Source of the DNA: Tribonema minus
Taxonomy: Eukaryota; Sar; Xanthophyceae; Tribonematales; Tribonemataceae
Direction: 5' to 3'
Assembly: GCA_017506865.1 (NCBI GenBank)
Contig: JAFCMP010000100.1
Location: 62,001-126,000 of the forward strand
Length of the DNA stretch: 64,000 nucleotides
The notes below the pieces were generated by a model. It ran no database searches. It saw only the letters and a program-made list of their open reading frames with translations, and was not told the origin of the DNA. Positions 11,481 to 21,454 of this stretch are shown here, piece after piece (positions within the stretch are counted from its first letter, which is position 1; each line of letters begins with the position of its first letter). The position numbers and the translations under genes were made by a program.

Positions 11481-14400
11481 GAGTCGCACTTGGTGTCGGC
11501 GGCGACGGCCTTGTTGAAGAGTCTGTTGAGCCATGTCGCCAGCATCTGATTCCGCTTCTCGTTGAGCTTCCAGTAGGCGCGCACCGCCGCTACCATCTCA
11601 GCATCAAGTCCCCTGCGGGCGAGGACAAAACAACAACTTTGTGTCAACACATACCGGTATCAATGAGCCAGGATGGAAGAGGACACGAGACGAGAAGGCC
11701 TGCAAATATCACAACTAGCTCATTTTTGAGCCGCTGCATTGGCGACCGAGGCGCGCACTGCCGCCACCATCTCAGTGTCAAGTCCCATGCACATGAGGAG
11801 TAAAACCAACACTGTGTGAATGGGCCAGAATGGCACAGGGCAAGCCTGCTGATCCACCAGCAGGTCACAATTGCCTTTTAAGACGCTGTTTCATTCGTAG
11901 ATTTTGTGACGGCAGTAATGAACCATGTACACATGTGAAGCATGTGTATGTCAGGCATGACGGCCGTCTCAGCCACTACCTTACCGTAGCCTCTCACGGC
12001 ACCTGACCCCCTGCCCCCCCCCCAAAAAAATAGACATAGAGTAGGGTTCCTTAGTGCCAGGTTTATACTCCGTTTGCTCACCTCTTCTCAAGGAAGGCTT
12101 GACTTTCCCGCAGCACTGCTCCGCTCTCCCCTAACCCTAACCCAACTCCAAGCCTATAGGCTGTCGAAAACATTGAGTGTCCAGCGTAGGTGGCGTTTTT
12201 GTAAGGGACGAGGCCAAGTTTTTTTAAATCTTTTCGCTCACCTCTTCTCCAGGAAGGCTTCACTTTCCTGCTGGGGTAAGGCCAGCTCTTCCTAACCCTA
12301 ATCCTAAATCTTACCGCAAGCGTATGGATGCCTATTGTCAGCATCGAGTGTCCAGGTCAGCTGGCGTTTGGGTGAGGGGGGGCAGTCTTTTCCCCCTTTG
12401 CTCACCTCTTCTCGAGGAAGGCTTTACTTCTCGCAGCACCGCTCCACTTAGGGTAAGGAGGGGGCAGTGTTTCCCCCCCTTTGTGAATGAACCAATATGG
12501 CGCAGGGCGTGAGGCTTAGGGTTAGGGTAAGAGTTAACCCTAGTTAGGGTTAGGGTTAGGGTTAACCCTAACCCTAACTCTAACTCTATTCCTAACCCTA
12601 GCCCAGCAAGCTTATGGACGTCACAGCCATCAGCCCCACACATGCACAACACCTGACTCCCCCACCCCCCTCCCCCCCCAAAGTAGATAGGTTAAGCCTT
12701 GGGGCCAGTGTTTCATTCCTTTCGCTCACCTCTTTTCGAGGAAGGCTTGACTTTCCCGCAGCACCGCTCCGCTCTTGCCCGCTTGCCCCTCCATGCCTGA
12801 CGCGAATGTGCTGACCACCTTCACCTGCACATACATACGCCAGTGAGACACGGAGAATATACAGAACAAAGGTGAATCATCATATGTGTGCACACAAAAT
12901 GAGGAAACACGAGCTGCGAGCGAAGGGCATGTAGATAGGATATGTATGGGCTCACGTCAATGAAGGCTATATGGACAGTGAGATCGCGGCAACAGGTCTG
13001 CTACACCAGATACTTGTATACTTGCGAGTATAGGGTGAGCGTGCTAAGTAGCTTGGGGATCATGCACGCCGAATGTGAGGGGGCTGTGAGTATGGAGCTA
13101 TGGTGCAGGGGGGGCAGGTGCTTAGGGTTAGGGTTAGGTAACCCTAACCCTAACCCTAACCCTAACCTAACCCTAAGCACTGACAAAGGCAAGACCACGC
13201 TTTTAAATCTCACCTACACTGGATCGTCAAACCGTATATGCGTGCATGCTCACGTTGTCAACAACCTTTGGAGGTAGTACATGTGCTTATCTTTATGATA
13301 TCGGGGTTCACGTAGATAGCCACAATCTCCAGTTCAGGGCCCATTATGGTGACCTTGGCCTGCATGAAAACTTTAAGATGGAGTCTGCGTGGAGCTGGGT
13401 GGCCCTAAGACGGGTCTGTCTGTGGCGGGAGAGTCTTGTAGCTTTGTTTGGTATCCCTGCTAGTATGTGGGGGACAGTCGCTTGCGGGTGCTTTGTTGGG
13501 GGTGATGTGGGGGGCGGGGTGTGGCGTGCAAGCTTTGCATGCTACATCCAAGAGTAAGAACAAGGCGACACACCTACAACATGGCATTTCCACAGCCACA
13601 AGTGGAATATAATAAAAGTACATGTGCATTTGCGCACGTATACATATACTTGCGTATATCCGGTTTGAAGTATGTGTTCTAAAATTGCAAGGTATTTGCA
13701 CGTCATGTATGCTCACATTGTCGTTGGCGGCGCTGCAGTAGTGATACGCCCACGTCTCACGTGCATACAGCCACTTGACTTATGTCCAGTTTGAAGTTTG
13801 TACTGGCAAAAATAGTAATATACCTCCAAGTACATAGAAGTACATTGATGCCAATCATCTGGGCTTTTTCGCGCCCTGAGCGAGAATTAATAAAAAGTAC
13901 ATTTCATGTATGCTCACATTGTCGTTAGCGGCGCTGCAGTAGTGATACGCCCACGTCTCCTCACTGCTCCCTCGGTTCTTGGCAACCATGACCATCACGT
14001 CCAGATCTGCGCAAATCAACAACGAATTGATAGTGCGCAGCGCGTTCGGACAGCATGTAAGTGGGGATGTCAGGCAGCATGCACGCACATTGAGGCAGGC
14101 GACTGTCACCGCTTATACGCCTTGAATGTAACCCTTGCCCAAGATCCAAACTTCAATGACCATCACGTCCAGATCTGCACGAGTCAACAAGATGCATCCG
14201 ATCAGCATGTATGTTTAGATGTCCAGCAGCATGGACGCTAATGAGTGTTGATGCTTGTAGGAAGATGACCATTGCTAAGATCCAAACTTCAACTCACACA
14301 GTACGTCCAGATCTGCACAAATCAAACATCAAGCGCGCGGCGCATTTGGTCGGCATGTATGTATGAATGCCAAACAGCATGCACGCACATAGAAGTAGGC

Positions 14401-17400
14401 GCTTGCTGCTGCTTGTACGCCTTGAACGTAACCTTCGCCCTAGATCCAAACTCTAATTCATGAAGCACAAAGGCATGCATCGGCATGCGTGATGGATGAT
14501 TGACATGACGAGACACTGAGGCACATGAGGGCAATTATTGGGGTAAGGCACCCTAACTTTGAGCCTAAGCCTAACCCTCATCATTGTCCCTATACCCCAA
14601 CCCTGATGCATGCAGCACGGAGGCATATGCACAATGTCCTGCCAGGTTGCAGAGCTGGGTATGGTGGTTGGAATAGCTTGCCTCAAGCCTGATATCACAG
14701 TGCCCTTAACTTTGAAAATGGCAACAATATGTATGGGAATGCCGTTGATCACCTAACATTAACCTACTCTTCAATCCTAACTTCAACCCTAGTCCTGATC
14801 CTGCAGACTGTTGAACTCGTGCAATTCACCACAGCGGAAATCATCATTGGCGTGCCGCTGGCATGTACGCATCCGGGAAAACTAATAATGACTTCAGCTT
14901 GTGTGCGCTGAATGACATACTTCAAGTAAGTAGTTGAAGTATGACAAGATCCTGAGCCTGACCCCTCACCCTAACTCTAATATGTGCACTACCATGACAA
15001 CCATGGCTCACCTTCTGGTCCTGGTTTGGTAGGAAGCTGCGAAGGATCAACGCGGGCACACACAGATTGATGGGGCACATTTCAGAAATGCTATTATGAG
15101 ACAATCAAACTCAACTTCAACTGCAAGTGGCTTTAATGCAGGAAGGTTTGAAGTTGGCCCCAACCTCACCCATCAGTGCATGCCTTAACGTTGTGCCATG
15201 AGTGGATCGATGTTACATCAGAGTACAGCCACAGCCACAGCCACAGCCACAGCCACAGCCTCAGAGACAGTTGCACACTTTACATTCAGAAGCTGTTACA
15301 CAAGCAGTTACAGAACTGGGTCTCACATCTACGAGGCTGCGTTACATCTTTGAGGGCCGCACCATTGCACCTTTGTCGACTCTGCCCTATTTGAAACCAG
15401 TCGCAAACTCGCGAAACCGCTGCGCAGTCAATCAAATCGCAGTTACTGTTCCAGAAACAGTTGCAAAACTGTTGCATCGATCACCCCCAGCAGACAACGC
15501 CACATCATCGCCGCCGGCTGCACCATCATCGACTCTCTCCTGCTCGAAACCAGTTGTAAGCTCATGAAACCGCTGCGCAATCAAATCGCATTTACTGTCA
15601 GAGAAACAGTTACAAAACTGTTACGTCGCTCAACCCCAGGAGGCGACGCCACATCATCGCCGCCGGCTGCGCCATTGGCGGCTCCGTTTTCTGCTTCCAA
15701 GCATTAACATATGACTCTCTCATACAACTGAAATATAGTCAAATCACATTTACTCAGTTTTCTTTGCTGTCTCAAAAACAGTTACAGAACAGTTTCGCAA
15801 CTGTACAACTGTTACATCGCTGACTCACCCCCAGCATGCGGCGCCACGGCATCGCCGCCGGCTGCACCATTGGCGGCTCCGTTTTCAAGAAGTACGCCCC
15901 GAATAGCTCATTGTCCGGGCCTCCCTCCGCCATTACGCCGATGCCTTCGCTGCTTCCAAAGGGCACTTGCCACGCCTTTGGGAGCTCCGCTGGAAATATG
16001 AGGTCGAATCCCTTGATGTTGGCCTTTGCCACCATCTCTTCCAGCTCTTTTTCTGTTGAGCGACAGCAGTTGATGATAAATTTCAGCAGTTGATGATTGA
16101 GTTCAACAGTAACACTGGGAATATGAGCTCAACACCCTGGATGTTGGCCTTCGCCACCACCATCTCTTCCAGCTCCCTTTCTGTTGACAAAAGCAGTTGA
16201 TGATAGAGTTCAGCAGTTGATGATTGAGTTCAAATTGTAACACTGGGAAAACGAGGTTGAAGGCCCTTTTCTGTTGATCGACGCAGTTGATGATTGAGTT
16301 CAGCACTGTTCGTGCCTAGATTTAATTGTAACACTGGGCATGTGAGATTGAAGACCATGGTGTTGGCCTTTGCCACCATCTCTTCCAGCTCCTTTTCTGT
16401 TGGTCGACAGCAGTCGATGCTCAAGTTCGGCACTGGCTTTTCATGCCTAAGTTCAACACTGTTGATCGACAGTAGTTGATGCTTGAGTTCAGCACTGGCT
16501 GTTCATGCCTAAGATTACTTGTGACACTGGAAATATGAGGTCAAATCCCTTGATGTTGGCCTTTGCCACCATCTCTTCCAGCTCTTTTTCTGTTGATCGA
16601 CTGCAGTTGATGTTCAATACCAGCTGTTGGCTGTTCATGCCTAACTTCAATTGCAACAGGGGGAATGTGAGCTTGAAGGCCTTGATGTTGGCCTTCGCCG
16701 CCGTTGCTGCCAGCCACTTTCTTCGTGATGGACACAATTACGGATGCGTGTGAAAGCGTGATGTCAATTTTGAAGTGGCACCAGACAGTTGAGGTTGAAT
16801 GGCAATTTGCCTAAAATTTGGCATGATTTGTTGCAGCTCCTTGCCTATTAAGGAAGCAGTGATGAAGGTATGATTTGGCCAAGTTCAACAGCAGCAGTAG
16901 CACGAGCAATGAAGCAACAGAGAAAACGGTCAAAGCCCTTGGTAAACTTCAACTGTAGTGGCACGGGAACAAGACGTCACCAGTCTGAACTTCAACTGCA
17001 GGCTTGGCACCATTCTCTGTTAGCTCATGTCCTGTCCAGAAACAGTAACAGAGAGCTAGCTGACAAGGTTAAGTTCAAGCTGCATTGTTCGTTTGCTGGA
17101 AAACACATATACTTCAAATGTCTCAAACTTGAAGAACAAATAGCTGGCACATGCGACCAACACAGCCACATCCTTGTACAATAGCATTTGGGGCTGAAGG
17201 AAGTACATCTTTGGAAAGTGGTAATGCCGTTGCAGCCCTGTATGTTGGTATTTTTCAACGTTTCCTCAAGCTTTTATGTACCGTGTTCGGCGAATTGGTG
17301 AATCTCAAGTCCGTTGAAAGTGAGCAGCGATGTTGTGGTTTTGTTGCATGTTTGCACTCACTGCATACAGACATCCTCTTCTTGCGTGACTGATGATGTG

Positions 17401-18323
17401 CTTCATCGCAAACTATGCTACAGCACACAGCCTAAGCCGTCACCGACTGGGTAACAAAAGCAGCTCCCTCGATGTGGCATTCAGACGATGAGTTTGCTGG
17501 ACCAGACAAGGCAATTCTGCACCAAATGATAGCCAGTGTGGCACATTCTACTGAATGATTTCCTTATAAGAAGGCAGCTCTTGCATTATTGTCTGACTTC
17601 ATGAGTTTGCTGCACAATGTAAGACAAAGCTGCAGCCAGTGCGACACAATTTTACCAAGTGTAAAATATTGTTATGCAGCATGCGCAGTGGTTTACTACA
17701 CAATCGTGCACCATGAAGTGTGTACAACAAGCAGATGCTCCATCATCATCATGCTTCTGTGTGTGTGTTGGCTTTCATCTCACAATTCTACTAGGCTAAG
17801 CGCAGCTGTGAGACAACAAATGATGGACGTGCTTGCGTGTATATGAAAGAGTTCTCAGTGACATACCGTTTTGATCTCGATGCCTATGCGTGCTGATGAC
17901 ATACATCAGACTGTACCGCCAAACCACACCAGACGCAAAGCACAGAGCTCACGATGTCGATTGATCGATAAGCATCACAGCACTCTTAGCTAGTCAATGG
18001 CGGATATTTTGTGACATGCAGTGCCAGGCCTCGTGGTGCCTTGCCTTGTGTTCGCTCACTTCAGAAACGAAGTGGAATATCTGACTCTCACCTTCAGCTG
18101 CTGCAGCTTTAGCCATGGAGGCCCGTAGCAGTTCTGACAGAGGCGTGCCATCCTCAGCAGACTGAGATCCCATGGAACATCGCACTGCCGATGGCGTTGC
18201 GCCAGCAGCAGCTCCTCTTCGGCAACGGGCAAGTGTCCTCGTATTTGGCACAAAAAACGATTGCCCAAGGCTGACGATCACGGCCAGCAGCAGCAGCCTC
18301 CATTGCTGTGATCCTTGAACCAT
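11444..18323 (-). CDS. Unrecognised plastid-targeted protein, 7 exons, about 293 residues
   Basis: Exons in coding order: 18323-18092, 16052-15829, 15036-15012 (a 25-bp micro-exon), 14006-13918, 13359-13312, 12824-12730 and 11612-11444. All phases match and the total is 882 bp including TAA. The N-terminus (MVQGSQQWRLLLLAVIVSLG, then QSFFVPN) is a signal peptide with FF at the likely cleavage point, followed by an Arg/Ala/Ser-rich stretch, so plastid import is inferred. An ATG at 18434 is in frame upstream but would put 37 residues before the hydrophobic core. The mature part includes KELEEMVAKANIKGFDLIFP, LPKAWQVPFGSSEGIG, an extended strand-like segment DLDVMVMVAKN, and a helical end (FLEKRGLDAEMVAAVRAYWK) with an acidic Ser/Asp tail. 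The last part faintly resembles the C-terminus of the MAM33/p32 family (strand, CSA, then a helix starting LEKRG); this is a weak guess. Confidence 0.7.
11735..12470 (-). repeat. Copies of exon 7 acceptor end and exon 6 donor end, unrecognised plastid gene
   Basis: 11740-11800 repeats the exon 7 acceptor and start (GLDAEMVAAVRA). 12072-12130, 12238-12290 and 12400-12455 repeat the end of exon 6 (VLRESQAFLEKR) with the donor GTGAGC; the true one is at 12730. Copies stand about 165 bp apart, each followed by sequence related to TTAGGG or CCCTAA. Confidence 0.8.
12515..12605. repeat. Inverted telomere-type repeat
   Basis: Plus-strand TTAGGG units (12519-12563) face CCCTAA units (12564-12603), head to head, in intron 6 of the unrecognised plastid gene. 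The junction reads GGGTTAACCC. Confidence 0.85.
13111..13177. repeat. Telomere-type palindrome in an intron
   Basis: GTGCTTAGGGTTAGGG is followed by CCCTAA units and closed by CCCTAAGCAC. The outer GTGCTTAGGG and CCCTAAGCAC are perfect inverted copies, so the stretch can fold into a hairpin with telomere-type arms. Confidence 0.9.
13705..14330 (-). repeat. Copies of exon 4 edges and a LINE-tail fragment, unrecognised plastid gene
   Basis: 13705-13770 repeats the end of exon 4 (coding TWAYHYCSAAND) with donor. 14150-14182 and 14293-14328 repeat its start and acceptor. 13845-13905 is an inverted fragment of the tail found at 41610-41700 (core GCGCCCTGAGCGAGAATTAA), so the exon 4 donor lies just beside a mobile-element tail. 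Confidence 0.75.
15235..15700 (-). repeat. Hexamer tract and copies of exon 2 donor end
   Basis: 15227-15262 is a (CAGCCA)n microsatellite. 15482-15540 and 15640-15695 repeat the end of exon 2 (coding EPPMVQPAAMPW) of the unrecognised plastid gene; the true end is at 15829. Between copies the phrase CAGTTACAGAACTGTT recurs. Confidence 0.7.
16100..16725 (-). repeat. Array of exon 2 acceptor copies
   Basis: Four to five decayed copies of the acceptor and exon start (coding EKELEEMVAKANIKGFDL) at about 16125-16190, 16255-16290, 16350-16410, 16530-16605 and 16665-16725, with a repeated filler built on CAGTTGATGATTGAGTTCA. The unit is roughly 130-190 bp. Confidence 0.85.
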
Positions 18324-19584
18324 CTCGCACGCCCGAGGCCCTGTACAGCTGATAGTGCAAGCTCCAAAGCAGCTCAAATGCAACGTGCAGTTCTGACTTC
18401 CGGCATTCACGGTTGGCAAAAAGTCGTGGTTCATGGTCGTGAATTTTCGCGTTCACGGTCGTGAAGTTTTCGCCCACACCAGCCCTCGTACCAGATCTCC
18501 TGCGCAAGCCTTGTGAGCATATATGTATATGTGAAGCGTGGTGCAGCAAAGATCTCACGCTGCAGCGAGCGCCAGGGAAGCACATTAGTGTGAATGCGTG
18601 GAGTGTGAATTCCTGACCATTACCCCACTACATAACACATTTGATGTACGCAGTTGCTGCCTGCACACTGCATGCAGCTTGGAACATGTGTGTTTCTTAT
18701 CAGCAATGAGCTCATGCTCTCAGGCTCATAGACATTCTGAACAGAGCATACGCAGTGATGAGCCATCAGCCTGACACATGATCATAATAATGTAAAGGAT
18801 TGTGTGTGGTATTTAAATACAAAAGCGCGGGTGAAACAAGCGTTGGCAGCAACGCTGCTACACCAGCGTTCTGCACGGGTGAAACAGCCACTGCTGGCAC
18901 AAGACCGAACATGAAAACCCACGGATGCTATAGCAAAGGAAGCCCCTATCTGGTCATAAGACATGCCAAAAAGTGCCCACCCGATGTTGCGCATGTGCTG
19001 TGGTGACGTCGTCTAGCACTACTGCTGCACAGCACGCACAATGCAGCAGCCTTTGCTCAACAACCACTTGGCGCACAGGAGCGGCCCAGCAATTGTGTGT
19101 CGGACTGCGCCCGTATGTCCAACTCACTGGCTTGCACCACCAGCGGGAGGGTGAGCTTTGCCTCCGTCGGCATCTGCGGGGCGCATGCACCCTGAGCCCT
19201 GTTGTCGCCAACTAGGTCAGCCCTACCAACGCGCACGAACTTCAGTCGTCGTTGCGATGCGAATTCATGAGCCACCCTGGAGCCCGGGCCTTCACGCGGT
19301 CGCAAACCCTAGCCTTAGGACCACCGCGTGCACGTGGGAATGCGCATCAGTGCTGACACAGCGCAACAGGTCGTTCGACCCCCCTCACCCCACCCCCCCT
19401 TTAACCCCAATCCCAGCCCTCATCCTAGGCCTGAGGCAGCAGCCCATGCCCTAGGGTCAGCTGCTCTTGGAGTCGCATGCAGCGTAACCCTAACCCTAAC
19501 CCTCACCGCAGCCCTAACCCCAAGACCTCAGCTCTTGCATGTGCCCTAACCCTAAACCCTGAGGCAGCAGCCCAAGCCCTAGGG
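18324..19584. other. Intergenic region
   Basis: Lies between the start of the unrecognised plastid gene and the stop of PRXQ, both on the minus strand, so it should hold the promoter of the former and the 3' end of the latter. I see CCCTAA-type runs at 19480-19510 and 19540-19560, and two copies of the PRXQ stop-codon end (19432-19475 and 19500-19535). No further gene is supported. Confidence 0.5.
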
Positions 19585-21454
19585 TCAGCTCTTTCGTGTG
19601 CGCAGCGCGTCAACCTTGGCCAGCACTTCGTCTGCGTGCCGCGCCGCAGCGGTGACGCGCGGCCACACGTGTCGCACCACCCCCTCGGGATCGATGAGGA
19701 AGGTGGTGCGCAGCGCGTAGGCGCCGTATTGGGGATCCGTCACCAGCGCGCCGTACTTGTAAGAGGTTTCGCCTGCCGTAACCGTCAAAATCGTGCGGGG
19801 TGGGAAAGCTCAGGGTTAAATATGATAGTCACCTCTTGCATGTAAACACGGCCATTGATTGGGCAACCTGCGCCTTCATGTGCAGTGTTGTCGTTTAGAA
19901 ACTTGTGCATATCGCGTTTTACAGTGTATTGACTTGTGAGATGGGGGTCTGTCACCAGCACCCTGTACCTGTACGAGGTTTCGCCTGCCGTAACCGCCAG
20001 AAACACTGGGCGGGCGGGGAAGCCAAAGGTTGGGGCATATTACACCTGCGCTCTCTGCCTGCACATAAGGTGGTATAGCACTATATCTGGAGCTCTCTAG
20101 CCAATACTACACACTTCTCTATATACACAACTATACTATGTCTAGAAGTACACACGCGTTCAATGTTCCTCGCCTCTCACCATTTGCGTCAGCCAGCAGG
20201 GGGAAGTCCAGCTTGAGGTCCGAGCAGAAGCTTCTGTGCGATGCCACATCATCCAGTGACACTCCCAGTATTTGAACTGCAGCAAGTTTGGAGAAAAATG
20301 GGCATGGCAACATGAGATTACAGCTCCAGCATCAACTGGTGATAAGTGTACTTACTGCAGAGTGCAGAGTGACGAGCGAATGGATTTGAAGTTTATATGT
20401 ATTAGCTACCTGTGTGCGACGCCACATCATGCAGTGACACTCCCAGTACTTGAACTGCCGCAAGTGTGGAGGAAAATGGGCACGGCAACGTGAGATTCCA
20501 GCCTTCAGCATGCACTGGTGATAGGTGTACTGCAGCGTGCAGAGCGACGAGCAAATTATGTTTGAAGTATGTATGTATTAAGCTACTTCTGTGCGACGCC
20601 ACATCATCCAGTGACACTCCCAGTATTTGAACTGCTGCGCAAGTGTGGAGAAAGATGGGCATAGCAATATGAGATTCCAGCTCCAACATGGACTGGTGAT
20701 AGGTGCACTGCAGCCTGCAGAGTGATGAGCAAATTATATTTGAGGTATGTATTAAGCTACCTCTGTGCGATGCCACATCATCCAGTGACACTCCCAGGAT
20801 TCAAACTGAAGTGTGGAGAGGAATGGGCATGTCTTCTCGGCGTTAATCTGCGGTGAATTGTGGAAGCTGGCTGTCGCGGAAATTCAACAACTAAGCGTAG
20901 ACCTCTCATGTGCTTAAACTTGTGATTGAAAAGCAGAGCGCTCACCTTCCCTCTCCCTGAACGCCTCCAGGTTCTTCTGGAACCGCGCCGCCTCTATGGA
21001 GCACACCGAAGTGCCATCTGCGGGGTAAAAATACAGCACCACCCACTTGCCCGCCAGCTGCTCCAGGCTCACGGTGCCGTCGCTGGCGCGGCTGCTGAAC
21101 GGCAAGTTGAAGTTTGGCGCCGCGGCGCCCACCTGGGGCATCGCGGGCGGCTGCTCAACTGGCGTAACTGTCGCTGTAACTGCCGGCGTGGCGCGCGTGG
21201 CGGCCGCTAGGGCCTCCTCTGGCGTGACCGTTGGGTCTAGGGCGGCGGCGCTCTGAGCGATCCACACGCTGCGCGGCATGCGCAGCATACATAGATTCAT
21301 ACATACATACATGAGTGCCAGTATACATACCCAGGAAAGTGCATACATACCCAGGCAAGTGTGTGTGAGGGGCTGGCACAGCTGCAGCAGTGAACGCGCA
21401 CAGTGCTGTATATCGCGCAGAGCAACACACCGCAAAGTGTAAGCATATGAGCAT
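19585..21454 (-). CDS. PRXQ: Peroxiredoxin Q (BCP type), 4 exons, 236 residues
   Basis: Thiol peroxidase that reduces hydrogen peroxide and alkyl hydroperoxides. Exons in coding order: 21454-21351, 21268-20946, 20276-20181 and 19772-19585, all phases matching, TGA at the end. The core reads PNFNLPF, WVVLYFYPADGTSVCSIEA (peroxidatic Cys in the PxxxTxxC motif), VQILGVSLDDVASHRSFCSDL, FPLLADANGE, LRTTFLIDPEGVVRHVW. The Cys in SHRSFC sits where some PrxQ enzymes carry the resolving Cys on helix 3; there is no second Cys five residues after the peroxidatic one. The N-terminus MLICLHFAVCC to TAAAVPAP is hydrophobic, so export or plastid import is inferred; the long Ala/Thr/Pro linker to the core is typical of a processed leader. 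The donor GTATGT at the end of exon 1 occurs twice, 20 bp apart. Confidence 0.88.
19930..20820 (-). repeat. Copies of PRXQ exon 4 and exon 3 acceptor ends
   Basis: 19930-20010 repeats the start of exon 4 (GETSYKYGALVTDP) with acceptor. 20405-20465, 20588-20645 and 20763-20815 repeat the start of exon 3 (VQILGVSLDDVASHR) with acceptor, spaced about 180 bp like the true exon at 20276. Each unit also carries the upstream phrase GTGTGGAGAAAAATGGGCA and the phrase ACTGGTGATAGGTGTACTGC, so whole units were copied. Confidence 0.9.

Noticed and set aside
10877-11803. Plus-strand open frame of 308 codons
   Set aside because: It lies antisense to the terminal exon of the unrecognised plastid gene, whose minus frame fits six upstream exons in phase.
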